64,000 nucleotides of DNA from contig CAWFAI010000007.1 of NCBI GenBank assembly GCA_963813725.1, forward strand, positions 62,001-126,000, written 5' to 3'. Both the position numbers and the translations under genes were made by a program. The notes beneath the pieces were generated by a model that was given only the letters and a program-made list of their open reading frames with translations, did no database searches and was not told the DNA's origin. Origin of the DNA: VGBV01 sp963813725. GTDB lineage: Bacteria > Actinomycetota > Thermoleophilia > Solirubrobacterales > 70-9. Shown here piece by piece: positions 25,025 to 34,425 of this stretch (the first letter of the stretch is position 1; each line of letters opens with the position of its first letter).

Positions 25025-26236
25025 GTGCGCTTCTACGAGTACGAGAGCAGGCGGATCGTCGAGCGGGCCGGGATCCCGGTCACGGACTACGGCTTCGCCA
25101 AGACCGCCGACGAGGCCCGTGCCGCCGCGGAGCGGATCGCCGGACCCACCGTGATCAAGTCCCAGGTGCTGACGGGCGGCCGCATGAAGGCGGGCGGCGT
25201 CAAGTTCGCCGATGACCCCGACGAGGCCGCGCAGCACGCCGAGGAGATCATGAAGCTCGAGATCGGCGGCCACATGCCCGTCGGCGTGCTGGTCGACCCC
25301 AAGGCCGAGGTCGAGCAGGAGTACTACGCCGCGGTGCTCTGGGACGGCCGCGCCAAGCGCCCGATGATGCTGTTCAGCGACATGGGCGGCATCGACATCG
25401 AGGAGGTCGCCTCAAAGCACCCCGACCACGTCGGCCGCGGCCACCTCTCCAACCTCAACCCCATCCCGGACTTTCGCGCCAAGGAGGTCGTCGCGGCGGC
25501 CGGCGGGCTGACCGGCCGCGAGCTGACCCGCGCCACCCCGATCCTCGCCCGTCTCGCCCAGCTCCAGCGCGACTACGACATGACCCTGGCCGAGATCAAC
25601 CCGGTCGCCCGCTTGGCCGACGGCTCCTTCGTCGCGCTCGACGCCCACATGGAGATGGAGGACGAGGCGGTGGGCCGCCACAAGAGGATGCTGGCCGAGG
25701 TCGGCGTAGAGCTCGACGAGCCGCGCGAGATGTACGAGCCCTCCGAGTTCGAGCGCAACGTCAAGGCGATAGACGAGGGCGACCACCGCGGCGTCATCCA
25801 GGGCAAGGACCACGGGTTCGAAGGGAACCTGGGCCTGGTGATCGGCGCCGGCGGCGGTTCGCTGACCCTGACCGACGCGGTCCGCAGCCAGGGCGGCAAG
25901 CCCGCCAACTACGCCGAGATCGGCGGCAACCCCTCGGTCGCCAAGTCCAAGGGCCTGGCGATGGAGGTGCTGAAGAAAGACGGCGTCGAGAAGATCGCGG
26001 TGATGATGTCGATCGTCTCCAACACCAGGGTCGACATCGTCGCCCGCGGCGTGATCGCGGCCTGCCTGGAGCTCGGCAAGGACCCGGCGGAGACAATCGC
26101 GGTGTTCAGGATTCCGGGCGCCTGGGAGGAGGAGGGCGCGAAGATCCTCGACAGGTACGGGATCGCCTTCAACGACCGCACCGTCTCGATGTGGGAGGCC
26201 GCGGGCCAGGCCGTCGAGAAGGTCCAGGGTTCGTGA
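25025..26236 (+). CDS. sucC: Succinyl-CoA ligase-like beta subunit (ATP-grasp)
   Basis: About 403 residues. The N-terminal ATP-grasp domain begins FYEYESRRIVERAGIPV, with GPTVIKSQVLTGGRMKAGG and YDMTLAEINPVARLADGSF. The C-terminal CoA-ligase domain has GLVIGAGGGSLTLTDAVRSQ and ANYAEIGGNPSVAKS. It normally joins with the alpha subunit to couple succinyl-CoA hydrolysis to ATP/GTP formation. The chain reads more like archaeal-type or malate/other acyl-CoA ligases than the canonical TCA enzyme, so the acyl substrate is open. GTG 25025 starts; TGA overlaps the next GTG. Confidence 0.85.
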   Translation: MRFYEYESRRIVERAGIPVTDYGFAKTADEARAAAERIAGPTVIKSQVLTGGRMKAGGVKFADDPDEAAQHAEEIMKLEIGGHMPVGVLVDPKAEVEQEYYAAVLWDGRAKRPMMLFSDMGGIDIEEVASKHPDHVGRGHLSNLNPIPDFRAKEVVAAAGGLTGRELTRATPILARLAQLQRDYDMTLAEINPVARLADGSFVALDAHMEMEDEAVGRHKRMLAEVGVELDEPREMYEPSEFERNVKAIDEGDHRGVIQGKDHGFEGNLGLVIGAGGGSLTLTDAVRSQGGKPANYAEIGGNPSVAKSKGLAMEVLKKDGVEKIAVMMSIVSNTRVDIVARGVIAACLELGKDPAETIAVFRIPGAWEEEGAKILDRYGIAFNDRTVSMWEAAGQAVEKVQGS

Positions 26237-27138
26237 GCATCCTCCTGAACAAGGACTTCACCTTCATCGTCCAGGGCATCACCGGGCGCGAGGCCGTCAA
26301 CCTCACGCGCGAGTGCCTGGACTACGGCTCGAGGATCGTCGGCGGGGTCACCCCCGGACGCAAGGGCCGCGAGGTGCACGGGGTCCCCGTCTTCGACAGC
26401 GTCCAGCAGGCGGTCGAGAACCACGGCGGCCCGATCGACGGCTCGGTCGTCACCGTCCCCCCCGCCTTCACCAAGGACGCGATGTTCGAGGCGATCGAGA
26501 ACGGCATCAAGCTGGTCGTCGTCGTCACCGAGCGCATCCCCCGCCGCGACGTCGCCGAGGCCGTCGAGCTCGCGAACGAGCGCGGCGCCCGCATCATCGG
26601 CCCCAACTGCCTGGGCCTGATCGTCCCCGGCGTCTGCAAGATGGGCGGGATCGGCGGCCCGGCCAAGGACGCGGCGAAGGCCTACAACCCCGGCCCGGTC
26701 GGCGTGATGTCACGCTCGGGCGGCATGACCACCGAGATCTCCTCCACGCTCACCGCCGCGGGTCTGGGCGTCTCGACCGCCGTCTCGATCGGCGGCGACG
26801 CGATCATCGGCTCCACCTACGCCGAGCTGATGCCGCTGTTCGAGCAGGACCCCGAGACCGAGGCGATCGTGATCTACACCGAGCCCGGCGGCCGCATGGA
26901 AGCCGAGCTGGTGGACTGGCAGCGCGAGAACGACTCGAAGCTCCCGATCGTCGCCTTCATGGCCGGCAAGTTCATGGACGACGAGGAGATGCAGGGCATG
27001 AGCTTCGGCCACGCGGGCACGATCGTCGAGGGCGAAGAGGACTCGGCCACCCAGAAGATCGCCCGCCTGCAGGAGGCCGGCATCCCGGTCGTCGAGCGCA
27101 TCGACGAGATCCCGGACGCCGTGAAGGAGAAGCTGTGA
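26233..27138 (+). CDS. sucD: Succinyl-CoA ligase-like alpha subunit
   Basis: About 301 residues. The CoA-binding N-terminal domain has FTFIVQGITGREAVNLTREC and IVGGVTPGRKGREVHGVPVF. The ligase domain has GARIIGPNCLGLIVPGVC and VGVMSRSGGMTTEIS, and the phospho-His region is SFGHAGTIVEGEEDSATQK. GTG 26233 overlaps the sucC TGA (GTGA), and its own TGA overlaps the ferredoxin start, so the three are translationally coupled. Confidence 0.88.
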   Translation: MSILLNKDFTFIVQGITGREAVNLTRECLDYGSRIVGGVTPGRKGREVHGVPVFDSVQQAVENHGGPIDGSVVTVPPAFTKDAMFEAIENGIKLVVVVTERIPRRDVAEAVELANERGARIIGPNCLGLIVPGVCKMGGIGGPAKDAAKAYNPGPVGVMSRSGGMTTEISSTLTAAGLGVSTAVSIGGDAIIGSTYAELMPLFEQDPETEAIVIYTEPGGRMEAELVDWQRENDSKLPIVAFMAGKFMDDEEMQGMSFGHAGTIVEGEEDSATQKIARLQEAGIPVVERIDEIPDAVKEKL

Positions 27139-27380
27139 GCCCCGAGACCGGAATCTTCATCGACGTCGAGGTGGACGATTCGATCCGCGAAGACGCCGAG
27201 CTGGCCAAGAAGCTCGAGGAGGTCTGTCCCGTGGACATCTTCACCTCCCAGAACGGCAAGGTCGAGACCGTGCCCGGGAACCTCGACGAATGCGTCCTCT
27301 GCGAGCTCTGCCTGGATGCCGCCCCCGACGGGACCGTCGTCGTCAAGAAGCTCTACGACGGCTCAGAGCTGAAGCGCTAG
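27135..27380 (+). CDS. Small ferredoxin-like protein (FixX-like)
   Basis: About 81 residues. EEVCPVDIF and, later, DECVLCELCLDAAP place four Cys as C-P...C-x2-C-x2-C, the order found in FixX-type [4Fe-4S] ferredoxins, where the isolated CP cysteine comes first. GTG 27135 overlaps the sucD stop. A ferredoxin coupled to a CoA ligase pair is not the usual TCA arrangement and suggests an electron-transfer partner for an acyl-CoA enzyme. The partner oxidoreductase is not in the window. Confidence 0.72.
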   Translation: MSPETGIFIDVEVDDSIREDAELAKKLEEVCPVDIFTSQNGKVETVPGNLDECVLCELCLDAAPDGTVVVKKLYDGSELKR

Positions 27381-27406
27381 CGCCTCACTTCGCCACACTC
27401 CGCCCC

Positions 27407-28852
27407 GTGAACTTCATCACCGACGTGGTCGAGCGCTTCCCGTCGGCGCGGCCGGCGCTGCTGGCGATCGACGCCACGGGCGAGCGACGCGTGTGGCACT
27501 TCGGGGAGCTGTTCGCGATGAGCGCCGGGCTCTCGGGCGCGATGGCCGCCCGCGGGGTCCGCCGCGGCGACGCCGTGATGACCCTGCTCGGGAGCCGTGT
27601 CGAGTGGGTGCTGGCGATGCTCGCCTGTTTTCGGATGGGGGCCGTCGCGCTGCCCTGCAACCCGCAGCTGCGGCGCAAGGACCTGGAGCTGCGAATCGCG
27701 TCCGCCGCCCCGGTGCTCTGCATCGGCGAGGAGCGCTACCTCGGCGAGCTGCCCGGCGGGGTGCCCCACCTCGACATCTCCGACCTCGACCGCATCCTCG
27801 ACGAGGACATGCGCCAGGAGCCTCCTGCGGAGGCCGCGGACCTTGATCCCGGCGACCCGGCGGTGGTGATCTTCACCTCGGGCACGACGGGGGACCCGCG
27901 CGGGGTCATCTATCCCCAGCGATACCTGATGGGACAGGCGCTGCAGGCCGAGCACTGGTTCGGGGCTCAGGAAGGGGACCTCGCCTGGTGCACCGCCGCA
28001 CCGGGCTGGTCGAAGTCCACGCGCAACGTCTTCATCGCGCCATGGCTGCGCGGTGCGGCGGCCTTGATCCATGACGGCCGTTTCGACCCCGTCGAGCGCT
28101 GGGAGATCGTCGAGCGCGAGGGCGTCAGCGTCCTCTGCCAGGCGCCGACCGAGTACCGGATGCTCGCCAAGCGCGCCGAGCTGCGGCCCGTCAAAGGGCT
28201 GCGGCGCCTGGTCTCGGCCGGGGAACCGCTGAACCCCGAGGTGATCCGGCTCTTCCGCGAGCGCGTGGGGTTGGCGATCGGGGACGGCTACGGCCAGACC
28301 GAGACGGGGCCCGTGACCGGCATGCGCCCCGGCGAGGACGACCCGGCCAGGGACGGTTCGATGGGGCGTCCGCTGCCAGGCATCGAGACGCGGGTCCACG
28401 ACGGCGAGCTGCAGGTCCGTCCCGAGACCGTCCCGACCTTCTTCAGCCACTACATCGGCGAGCCGGCCTTCGAGGGCGAGTGGTGGCCGACGGGCGACCA
28501 GGTCCGCGCCGACGAGGACGGCTACCTCTTCTTCGAGGGCCGCGATGACGACATCATCGTCACCGCGGGCTACCGCGTCGGACCCTTCGAGGTCGAGTCG
28601 GCGCTGGTCTCCCATCCTGCTGTCGCCGAGGCGGCGGCGGTCGCGGCCCCCGACGACGAGCGCGGCTCCGTGGTGCGGGCGATCGTGGTCCTGCGCGAGG
28701 GCGAGCCCTCCGAGGGGCTGGCCGCCGAGCTGCAGGAGCACGTCAAGTCGGTCACCGCGCCCTACAAGTACCCGCGGATCGTGGAGTTCACCGAGGAGCT
28801 ACCGAAGACCTCCAGCGGGAAGATCCGCCGGGGCGAGCTGCGAGCCCGCTGA
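27407..28852 (+). CDS. AMP-forming acyl-CoA synthetase (medium-chain type)
   Basis: About 481 residues of the ANL superfamily, activating a carboxylic acid as acyl-AMP then acyl-CoA. The P-loop is VVIFTSGTTGDPRGVIYP, the A5 motif is YGQTETGPVTG, the hinge is WWPTGDQVRADEDGYLFFEGR and the C-terminal catalytic Lys motif is LPKTSSGKIRRGELR. GAPGWSK-like CTAAPGWSKSTRN resembles medium-chain acyl-CoA synthetases. GTG 27407 begins 27 bases after the ferredoxin stop, so it may belong to the same operon. Confidence 0.9.
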   Translation: MNFITDVVERFPSARPALLAIDATGERRVWHFGELFAMSAGLSGAMAARGVRRGDAVMTLLGSRVEWVLAMLACFRMGAVALPCNPQLRRKDLELRIASAAPVLCIGEERYLGELPGGVPHLDISDLDRILDEDMRQEPPAEAADLDPGDPAVVIFTSGTTGDPRGVIYPQRYLMGQALQAEHWFGAQEGDLAWCTAAPGWSKSTRNVFIAPWLRGAAALIHDGRFDPVERWEIVEREGVSVLCQAPTEYRMLAKRAELRPVKGLRRLVSAGEPLNPEVIRLFRERVGLAIGDGYGQTETGPVTGMRPGEDDPARDGSMGRPLPGIETRVHDGELQVRPETVPTFFSHYIGEPAFEGEWWPTGDQVRADEDGYLFFEGRDDDIIVTAGYRVGPFEVESALVSHPAVAEAAAVAAPDDERGSVVRAIVVLREGEPSEGLAAELQEHVKSVTAPYKYPRIVEFTEELPKTSSGKIRRGELRAR

Positions 28853-28868
28853 GGGTGGTGGGCTGACC

Positions 28869-30068
28869 GTGGTCCGCGCCGTGCCGACCCGTGCCCAGCG
28901 CCTGATGGAGGGCTACTTCGGGCCCAGCTGGGCCTCGTTCGCGGGGATCTTCCTCGTCACCAACCTGGGCCTCTTGGCGGTCGGGGCCACGTTGCCCGTC
29001 CTGCCCCGCTTCGTGACCGAGGAGCTGAACGGCTCCGACCTCGAGGTCGGCATCGTCACCGGCGCGTTCGCCTTCACCGGCTTCTTCTGCCGCCCGATCG
29101 CGGGGAACGCCGCCGACCGCGTCGGGCGGCGCAAGACGGTGATCGCCGGCGCCTCGCTGGCGGTGATCGCCGGCGCCCTGCTCTTCCTCCCCGCCAGCAT
29201 CCCCGGGCTGATCGTCTCGCGCCTCTTCCTCGGCGCGGGCGAGGGCACGGTGTTCACGGCGGGATCCGCCTGGAACGTGGACATGGCGCCCGAGGAGCGC
29301 CGCGGCAGGATGATCGGGCTCTACGGGCTGGCCATCTGGACCGGCCTCACGCTTGGTCCTCCCGTCGGCGAGCTGCTGCTGCAGCTCGGCGGCTATGACC
29401 TGGTCTGGGCGTTCGCGACGGCGGCGCCGGTGATGGCGGCGCTGATCGCCTCGCGGCTGCCCGAGAGCGTCGATCCGGGCGGCGAGCGCGCGAGGGGCCC
29501 GCTCGTCTCACGCGAGGCGGCGGGCCCCGGCGGCACCTTCTCGCTGGGCGTCGTCGGCTTCGCGGCCGTGGCCGCGTTCATCGTCCTCAGCCTGGACGAC
29601 AGGGGAATCGGACACGGCGCGCTGGTCTTCAGCGTCTTCGCCGGCACCGTCGTCGCGACCCGAATCGCCGGCGGCCACCTGCCCGACCAGATCGGAGCCG
29701 CCCGTTGCGCGGTCGGCGCGGCGCTGGTGGAGGCCATCGGCCTGTTCCTGCTGGGAGCGGCCCAGAGCCTGCCGGTGGCGATCGTGGGGGCGATGGCGAT
29801 GGGCGCGGCCTTCTCGCTGCTGTTCCCCGCTCTGTCCCTGCTGGCGGTGGACAGGGTCGTGCCCGAGCGCCGCGGGGCGGCAATGGGGACCTTCACGGCC
29901 AGCTTCGACCTCGGCATGCTCGTCGGATCACCGGCCGTCGGCGCCGCCGCGGGCCTGGGCGGCTACAGCGCCGCCTTCTACCTCGCCTGCGCCTGCGCGC
30001 TCGCCTGCGCCGCGCTCTCGGCGACGTTCATCGAATCGGCGCAAGCGGTCGAGGGTGATGCTGCGTAG
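28869..30068 (+). CDS. MFS transporter
   Basis: About 399 residues with 12 likely membrane helices. The family motif A between helices 2 and 3 reads GNAADRVGRRKTVIAGA, and MAPEERRGRMIGLYGLAIW fits the following region. The C-terminal half repeats the pattern (VVPERRGAAMGTFTASFDL). It probably exports or imports a small molecule such as the acid handled by the preceding synthetase; the substrate is unknown. GTG 28869 is 17 bases from the synthetase stop. Confidence 0.87.
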   Translation: MVRAVPTRAQRLMEGYFGPSWASFAGIFLVTNLGLLAVGATLPVLPRFVTEELNGSDLEVGIVTGAFAFTGFFCRPIAGNAADRVGRRKTVIAGASLAVIAGALLFLPASIPGLIVSRLFLGAGEGTVFTAGSAWNVDMAPEERRGRMIGLYGLAIWTGLTLGPPVGELLLQLGGYDLVWAFATAAPVMAALIASRLPESVDPGGERARGPLVSREAAGPGGTFSLGVVGFAAVAAFIVLSLDDRGIGHGALVFSVFAGTVVATRIAGGHLPDQIGAARCAVGAALVEAIGLFLLGAAQSLPVAIVGAMAMGAAFSLLFPALSLLAVDRVVPERRGAAMGTFTASFDLGMLVGSPAVGAAAGLGGYSAAFYLACACALACAALSATFIESAQAVEGDAA

Positions 30069-30131
30069 CGGCGCGGATCGCCCCGGCGGCCCTCCGCCCG
30101 CGCGAATGCGCCGTTAGGCTCCCCTCTCCAT

Positions 30132-31529
30132 ATGGCCCAGAAAGCGACACAGGCAGCGGCCGGCTCCACCGACATGGACCGGAAGCTGATCAACAAGCTG
30201 ACCGAGGAGCAGATGGCGAAGTTCCGCGATCACACTCCGACCTCGGCCGAGTATTTCGACCGCGCGCGCAAGGTGATGCCGGGCGGCGTCCCCTCCTCGT
30301 TCCAGCTCAACGACCCCTGGCCGGTCTACATCGACAAGGGCAAGGGCGCCCTGGTCTGGGACGTCGACGGCGAGGAGTACGTCGACTTCCACAACGGCTT
30401 CGGCGTCATGTGCATCGGCCACGCCAACCCCGAAGTCGGCGAGGCCGTCAAGGCCCGCCACGACGAGGGCACCCACTTCGCGGCTCCCACCGAGGGCTCG
30501 ATCGTCGCCGCCGAGAACCTGTCCAAGCGCTTCAACCTGCCCCAGTGGCGGTTCACCAACTCGGGGACCGAATCGACGATGGCGGCGATCCACGTCGCCC
30601 GCGGAGCGACCGACCGCGAGCACATCATCAAGGTCGAGGGCTCCTACGACGGCCATCACGACGCGGTCATGGTCAGCTGCTATCCGGGCCTGGACGAGCT
30701 CGGGCCGCTGGAGAGCCCCAACCCCGTCCCGTTCGGCTCGGGCTATCCGCAGGCCCTGGTCGAGCTGACCCGCCCCGTCCCCTTCAACGAGCCCGAGATC
30801 CTCGAGGGCATCTTCAAGTCGTATGAGGGCAAGATCGCCGGGATGATCATCGAGCCGGCGATGATGAACATCAACATCATTCCGCCGAAGGAGGGCTACC
30901 TCGAGCGGGTGCGCGAGCTCTGCGACGAGCACGGCGCCAAGCTGATCTTCGACGAGGTCAAGACCGGCGCCACGATCTCGTGGGGCGGGGCCACGCAGCG
31001 CTTCGGCGTGCAGCCGGACATGGTCTGCCTGGCGAAGGCGATCTGCGGCGGCTACCCGGGCGGCGCCATCGGCATGACCGCCGAGCTGGGCGAGGTGGTC
31101 GCATCGGACAAGGTGCACCAGATCGGCACCTTCAACGGAAACCCGCTGGTGATGGCCGCCGCCGAGGCGACGCTGACGAAGGTCCTGACCGAGGACGCCT
31201 ACGAGAAGCTCGAGGGGACAAACGAGGAGCTGAAGAAGCGCTGCGCCGAGATCATCGACAAGTACGGGCTCCCGGCGTACTCGGAGGGACTGGGCGCCAA
31301 GGGCTGCGTCATCTTCGCCCCCGAGCGCATCCACGGCTACCGCGACTACCTGACCAAGGTCGACGCCGACCTGGCGACGCTCGCCTGGCTCTACCACATG
31401 AACCACGGCATCTTCATGACGCCGGGCGTCGAGGAGGAGTGGACCCTCTCGATCGCCCACGAGAACGAGCACGTCGAGCGCTACGTCGCCGCCTTCGAGG
31501 CCTTCGCCTCGGACGTCACGGGCTCCTAG
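30132..31529 (+). CDS. Class III aminotransferase, glutamate-1-semialdehyde aminomutase-like
   Basis: About 465 residues, PLP-dependent fold type I. Features: LVWDVDGEEYVDFHNGFGVM, FTNSGTESTMAAIHVARG, KVEGSYDGHHDAVMVSC, LIFDEVKTGATIS and CLAKAICGGYPGGAIGMT with the PLP Lys. The order resembles HemL, but the long N-terminus and RPVPFN region are not those of the haem-pathway enzyme, and no haem genes are nearby, so a related amino-acid aminotransferase or mutase is likely. A TAGGCT box at 30115-30120 lies 11 bases before ATG 30132. Confidence 0.85.
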   Translation: MAQKATQAAAGSTDMDRKLINKLTEEQMAKFRDHTPTSAEYFDRARKVMPGGVPSSFQLNDPWPVYIDKGKGALVWDVDGEEYVDFHNGFGVMCIGHANPEVGEAVKARHDEGTHFAAPTEGSIVAAENLSKRFNLPQWRFTNSGTESTMAAIHVARGATDREHIIKVEGSYDGHHDAVMVSCYPGLDELGPLESPNPVPFGSGYPQALVELTRPVPFNEPEILEGIFKSYEGKIAGMIIEPAMMNINIIPPKEGYLERVRELCDEHGAKLIFDEVKTGATISWGGATQRFGVQPDMVCLAKAICGGYPGGAIGMTAELGEVVASDKVHQIGTFNGNPLVMAAAEATLTKVLTEDAYEKLEGTNEELKKRCAEIIDKYGLPAYSEGLGAKGCVIFAPERIHGYRDYLTKVDADLATLAWLYHMNHGIFMTPGVEEEWTLSIAHENEHVERYVAAFEAFASDVTGS

Positions 31530-31593
31530 CGCCCCGGCCAAGGTCGAGCATCTCCGCAAGTTGACGGCGGTCGCTCGCGGGTAGCCTCAGTGC

Positions 31594-33624
31594 ATGGCCA
31601 ACCGCCTCGCCGAAGAGACCAGCCCCTACCTGCTCCAGCACAAGGACAACCCGGTGGACTGGCGACCGTGGGGACCCGAGGCGCTGCGGGCCGCGAAGGA
31701 TGAGGACAAGCCGATCTTCCTCTCGATCGGCTACTCGGCCTGCCACTGGTGCCACGTGATGGAGCGCGAGTCCTTCGAGGACCCCGAGACCGCCGCGATG
31801 ATCAACGAGCGGTTCATCCCGATCAAGGTGGACCGCGAGGAGCGGCCCGACGTCGACGACCTCTACATGGAGGCCGTGCAGGGAATGACCGGCCAGGGAG
31901 GCTGGCCCCTGAGCGTGTTCCTCGACCCCGAGGGCGTCCCGTTCTTCGGCGGCACCTACTTCCCGCCCGAGCCGCGCCACGGTCTGCCGAGCTTCCGCCA
32001 GGCCCTGGAGGCCACCTCGGAGGGCTTTCGCCAGAAGCGGGACGAGCTGCTGCAGTCCTCGGAGCGCATTCGCGAGGGCCTCGCGGCCGCAGGCCGAATC
32101 GAGCAGTCCGACGAGGAGCTTCGCCCCGAGCTGCTCGAGCGGGCCCAGCAGGCGCTGCTGAGTCGCGCGGACCGCTCGCACGGCGGGTTCGGCGGCGCCC
32201 CCAAGTTCCCGCCGGCGAGCGCGCTGGAGTTCCTGCTGGCGCGCGGTGCGAGCGAGCACGTCACGAAGACACTCGACGGGATGATGCAGGGGGGCATCTA
32301 CGACCAGCTCGGCGGGGGCTTCGCCCGCTACTCGGTGGACGCGATCTGGCTGGTCCCCCACTTCGAGAAGATGCTCTACGACAACGCTCTGCTGGCGCGG
32401 ACCTACCTGCACGGCTGGCAGGTGAGCGGCGAGGAGCGCTACGAGCGGATCTGCCGCGAGACCCTGGACTGGGCCCTGCGCGAGATGCGCGGGCCCGAGG
32501 GCGGCTTCTACTCCGCCCTCGACGCGGACTCCGAGGGCGAGGAGGGCCGCTTCTACGTCTGGGACGAGGACGAGATGCGCGAGGTCCTCGGCGAAGCCGG
32601 CATCGCCGGCGAGGAGGTCGAGAGGCTGCTGGGCTACTGGGGGATCAGCCCCGCCGGCAACTTCGAGGGCCGCAACATCCTCCACGTCCCCGCCGGGGCG
32701 GCCGCTCGCCAGCCCCCCAGCATCGACGACGCCCGTCGCGCCCTGCTGGCGCGCCGCGAGCAACGGGTGCGGCCGGGGCTGGACGACAAGCGCCTCTGCT
32801 CCTGGAACGCCCTGATGATCGCCGCGCTCGCCGACGCGGGGGCGGCGCTGCGGCGCGAGGACTACCTGGACGCAGCGGCCGGCTGTGCCCGCTTCATCCT
32901 CGGCGACCTTCGGGACTCCGAAGGGCGGCTGCTGCGCACCTGGAAGGACGGCGAGGGGCGTCTCAACGCCTACCTCGAGGACCACGCGTTCCTGCTCGAG
33001 GCCCTGCTGCGCCTGTATGAGGCGACCTTCGAGGTGCGCTGGTTCGAGGCCGGCCGCGAGGTGGCCGACACGATGATCGAGCGCTTCGCCGACCCCGACC
33101 GAGGCGGCTTCTTCACGACCTCGCACGACCACGAGGAGCTGATCGCCCGGCGCAAGGACCTGGGCGACCACCCGATCCCCTCGGGCAACTCCTCGGCGGC
33201 TCTGGGCTTGCTGCGGCTGGCGGCGTTGACCGGCGAGCGGACCTACGAGGACCACGCGGTCGCCGTCCTGCGGCTGCTCTCGCGCGCGGCCGTCCAGCAC
33301 CCCGACGCCTTCGGTCACTTCCTCTGCGCCCTCGACTTCCACCTCTCCCCAGTTCGTGAGGTCGCCCTGATCGCGCCGGCGGACGGTGCGAGCGGCGGCG
33401 AGGCCCTGGCCGAGCTCGCGGCGGTCGCCCGCGGCGCGCACAGGCCGCACAGCGTGCTGGCAGGCGGCGCCGAGGGAAGCGACCAGCCCGAGTTGCTCCG
33501 CGAGCGCCCGGCGGTCGAGGGCCGCCCCGCCGCCTACGTCTGCGAGAACTTCGCCTGCAAGGCGCCGGTCACCGGTCCCGAGGAGCTCGGCCGGCTGCTG
33601 GCCGGCGGCGCCAGCGTCGGGTAG
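31594..33624 (+). CDS. Thioredoxin-fold and six-hairpin protein (DUF255/YyaL family)
   Basis: A 676-residue cytosolic protein of the widespread YyaL/SPATA20 family, whose biochemical role is not established. The N-terminal 160 residues have a thioredoxin-like fold: SPYLLQHKDNPVDW, then IGYSACHWCHVMERESFED with the CxxC, and MTGQGGWPLSVFLDPEG. The rest is an alpha/alpha barrel like cellobiose 2-epimerases (YDQLGGGFARYSVDAIWLVP, FEKMLYDNALLARTYLH, SWNALMIAALADAGAALR). TAGCCT at 31582-31587 ends 6 bases before ATG 31594, with TTGACG at 31561, so the mRNA is probably leaderless. Confidence 0.93.
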   Translation: MANRLAEETSPYLLQHKDNPVDWRPWGPEALRAAKDEDKPIFLSIGYSACHWCHVMERESFEDPETAAMINERFIPIKVDREERPDVDDLYMEAVQGMTGQGGWPLSVFLDPEGVPFFGGTYFPPEPRHGLPSFRQALEATSEGFRQKRDELLQSSERIREGLAAAGRIEQSDEELRPELLERAQQALLSRADRSHGGFGGAPKFPPASALEFLLARGASEHVTKTLDGMMQGGIYDQLGGGFARYSVDAIWLVPHFEKMLYDNALLARTYLHGWQVSGEERYERICRETLDWALREMRGPEGGFYSALDADSEGEEGRFYVWDEDEMREVLGEAGIAGEEVERLLGYWGISPAGNFEGRNILHVPAGAAARQPPSIDDARRALLARREQRVRPGLDDKRLCSWNALMIAALADAGAALRREDYLDAAAGCARFILGDLRDSEGRLLRTWKDGEGRLNAYLEDHAFLLEALLRLYEATFEVRWFEAGREVADTMIERFADPDRGGFFTTSHDHEELIARRKDLGDHPIPSGNSSAALGLLRLAALTGERTYEDHAVAVLRLLSRAAVQHPDAFGHFLCALDFHLSPVREVALIAPADGASGGEALAELAAVARGAHRPHSVLAGGAEGSDQPELLRERPAVEGRPAAYVCENFACKAPVTGPEELGRLLAGGASVG

Positions 33625-33633
33625 CTTCCCGGC

Positions 33634-34404
33634 GTGCTGGAAGCCGCGCTGTGGGGACTCGCAGGCGCCTCGTCGCTCCTGATCGGAGCGGTGATCGGCG
33701 CCAGGACCGACCTGTCGAACACCGCCATCGGGCTGATCCTGGGCTTCGGCGCGGGCACCCTGGTCAGCGCCGTCGCCTTCGAGCTGACCGACGAGGCCTT
33801 CGCCCTCGGCGGCGCCGACACCGTCGCGATCGGCCTCGCAGCGGGCGGGCTGGCCTACTACTTCGGGACGGTGGCGATCGCCAAGCGGGGCGGCGCGAAC
33901 CGGATGGGCGCCTCGGACCGCGACGACGTCGATTCCTCGCAAGCGCTGCTGCTGGGCGCCGTCCTGGACGGGATCCCGGAGTCGGTGGTGATCGGGATCA
34001 CCGTGCTCGCCGGCGGCGAGGTGGGAGTTTCGTTTCTCGCCGCGGTCTTCCTCTCCAACCTTCCCGAGGCGATCTCGTCCTCTCAGGGCATGTGCCGCCA
34101 GGGCCTCGGCCTGGGCCGCGTGCTCGGGCGCTGGGCCGTCGTCGTGCTCGCGTCCACCGTCGCCGCGGGCGCCGGCTACGGCCTGCTGGACGGCGCCTCG
34201 GACGATCTCATCGGCCTGATTCAGGCGTTCGCCGGCGGGGCCGTGCTGACCATGCTCGCCGACACGATGTTCCCCGAGGCCTACCTGCACCTCCGCGGCG
34301 ACCCGAAGCTGAAATCCCGCGGCAGCGTCTGGGTCCAGAGCTCGGTGGGGCTGCTGACCACGTTCGGGTTCGCCCTCGCCTACCTGCTCTCCACCCTGGA
34401 GTGA
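33634..34404 (+). CDS. ZIP-family metal transporter-like membrane protein
   Basis: About 256 residues with 7-8 hydrophobic segments. LLLGAVLDGIPESVVIGITV is a ZIP helix 4 signature, and FLSNLPEAISSSQGMCRQG matches helix 5. The usual His of HDxxPE is absent (LDGIPES), as in some ZIP homologues. Divalent metal transport is inferred. GTG 33634 lies 6 bases after a TAGCTT box that includes the stop of the DUF255 gene. Confidence 0.82.
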   Translation: MLEAALWGLAGASSLLIGAVIGARTDLSNTAIGLILGFGAGTLVSAVAFELTDEAFALGGADTVAIGLAAGGLAYYFGTVAIAKRGGANRMGASDRDDVDSSQALLLGAVLDGIPESVVIGITVLAGGEVGVSFLAAVFLSNLPEAISSSQGMCRQGLGLGRVLGRWAVVVLASTVAAGAGYGLLDGASDDLIGLIQAFAGGAVLTMLADTMFPEAYLHLRGDPKLKSRGSVWVQSSVGLLTTFGFALAYLLSTLE

Positions 34405-34425
34405 CGGCGGGGTAGGGTTCGCCCC

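Noticed and set aside
30132..31529. Assignment of the aminotransferase as hemL of heme synthesis
   Set aside because: No heme genes nearby and the active-site surroundings differ from true HemL, so only the family is claimed.
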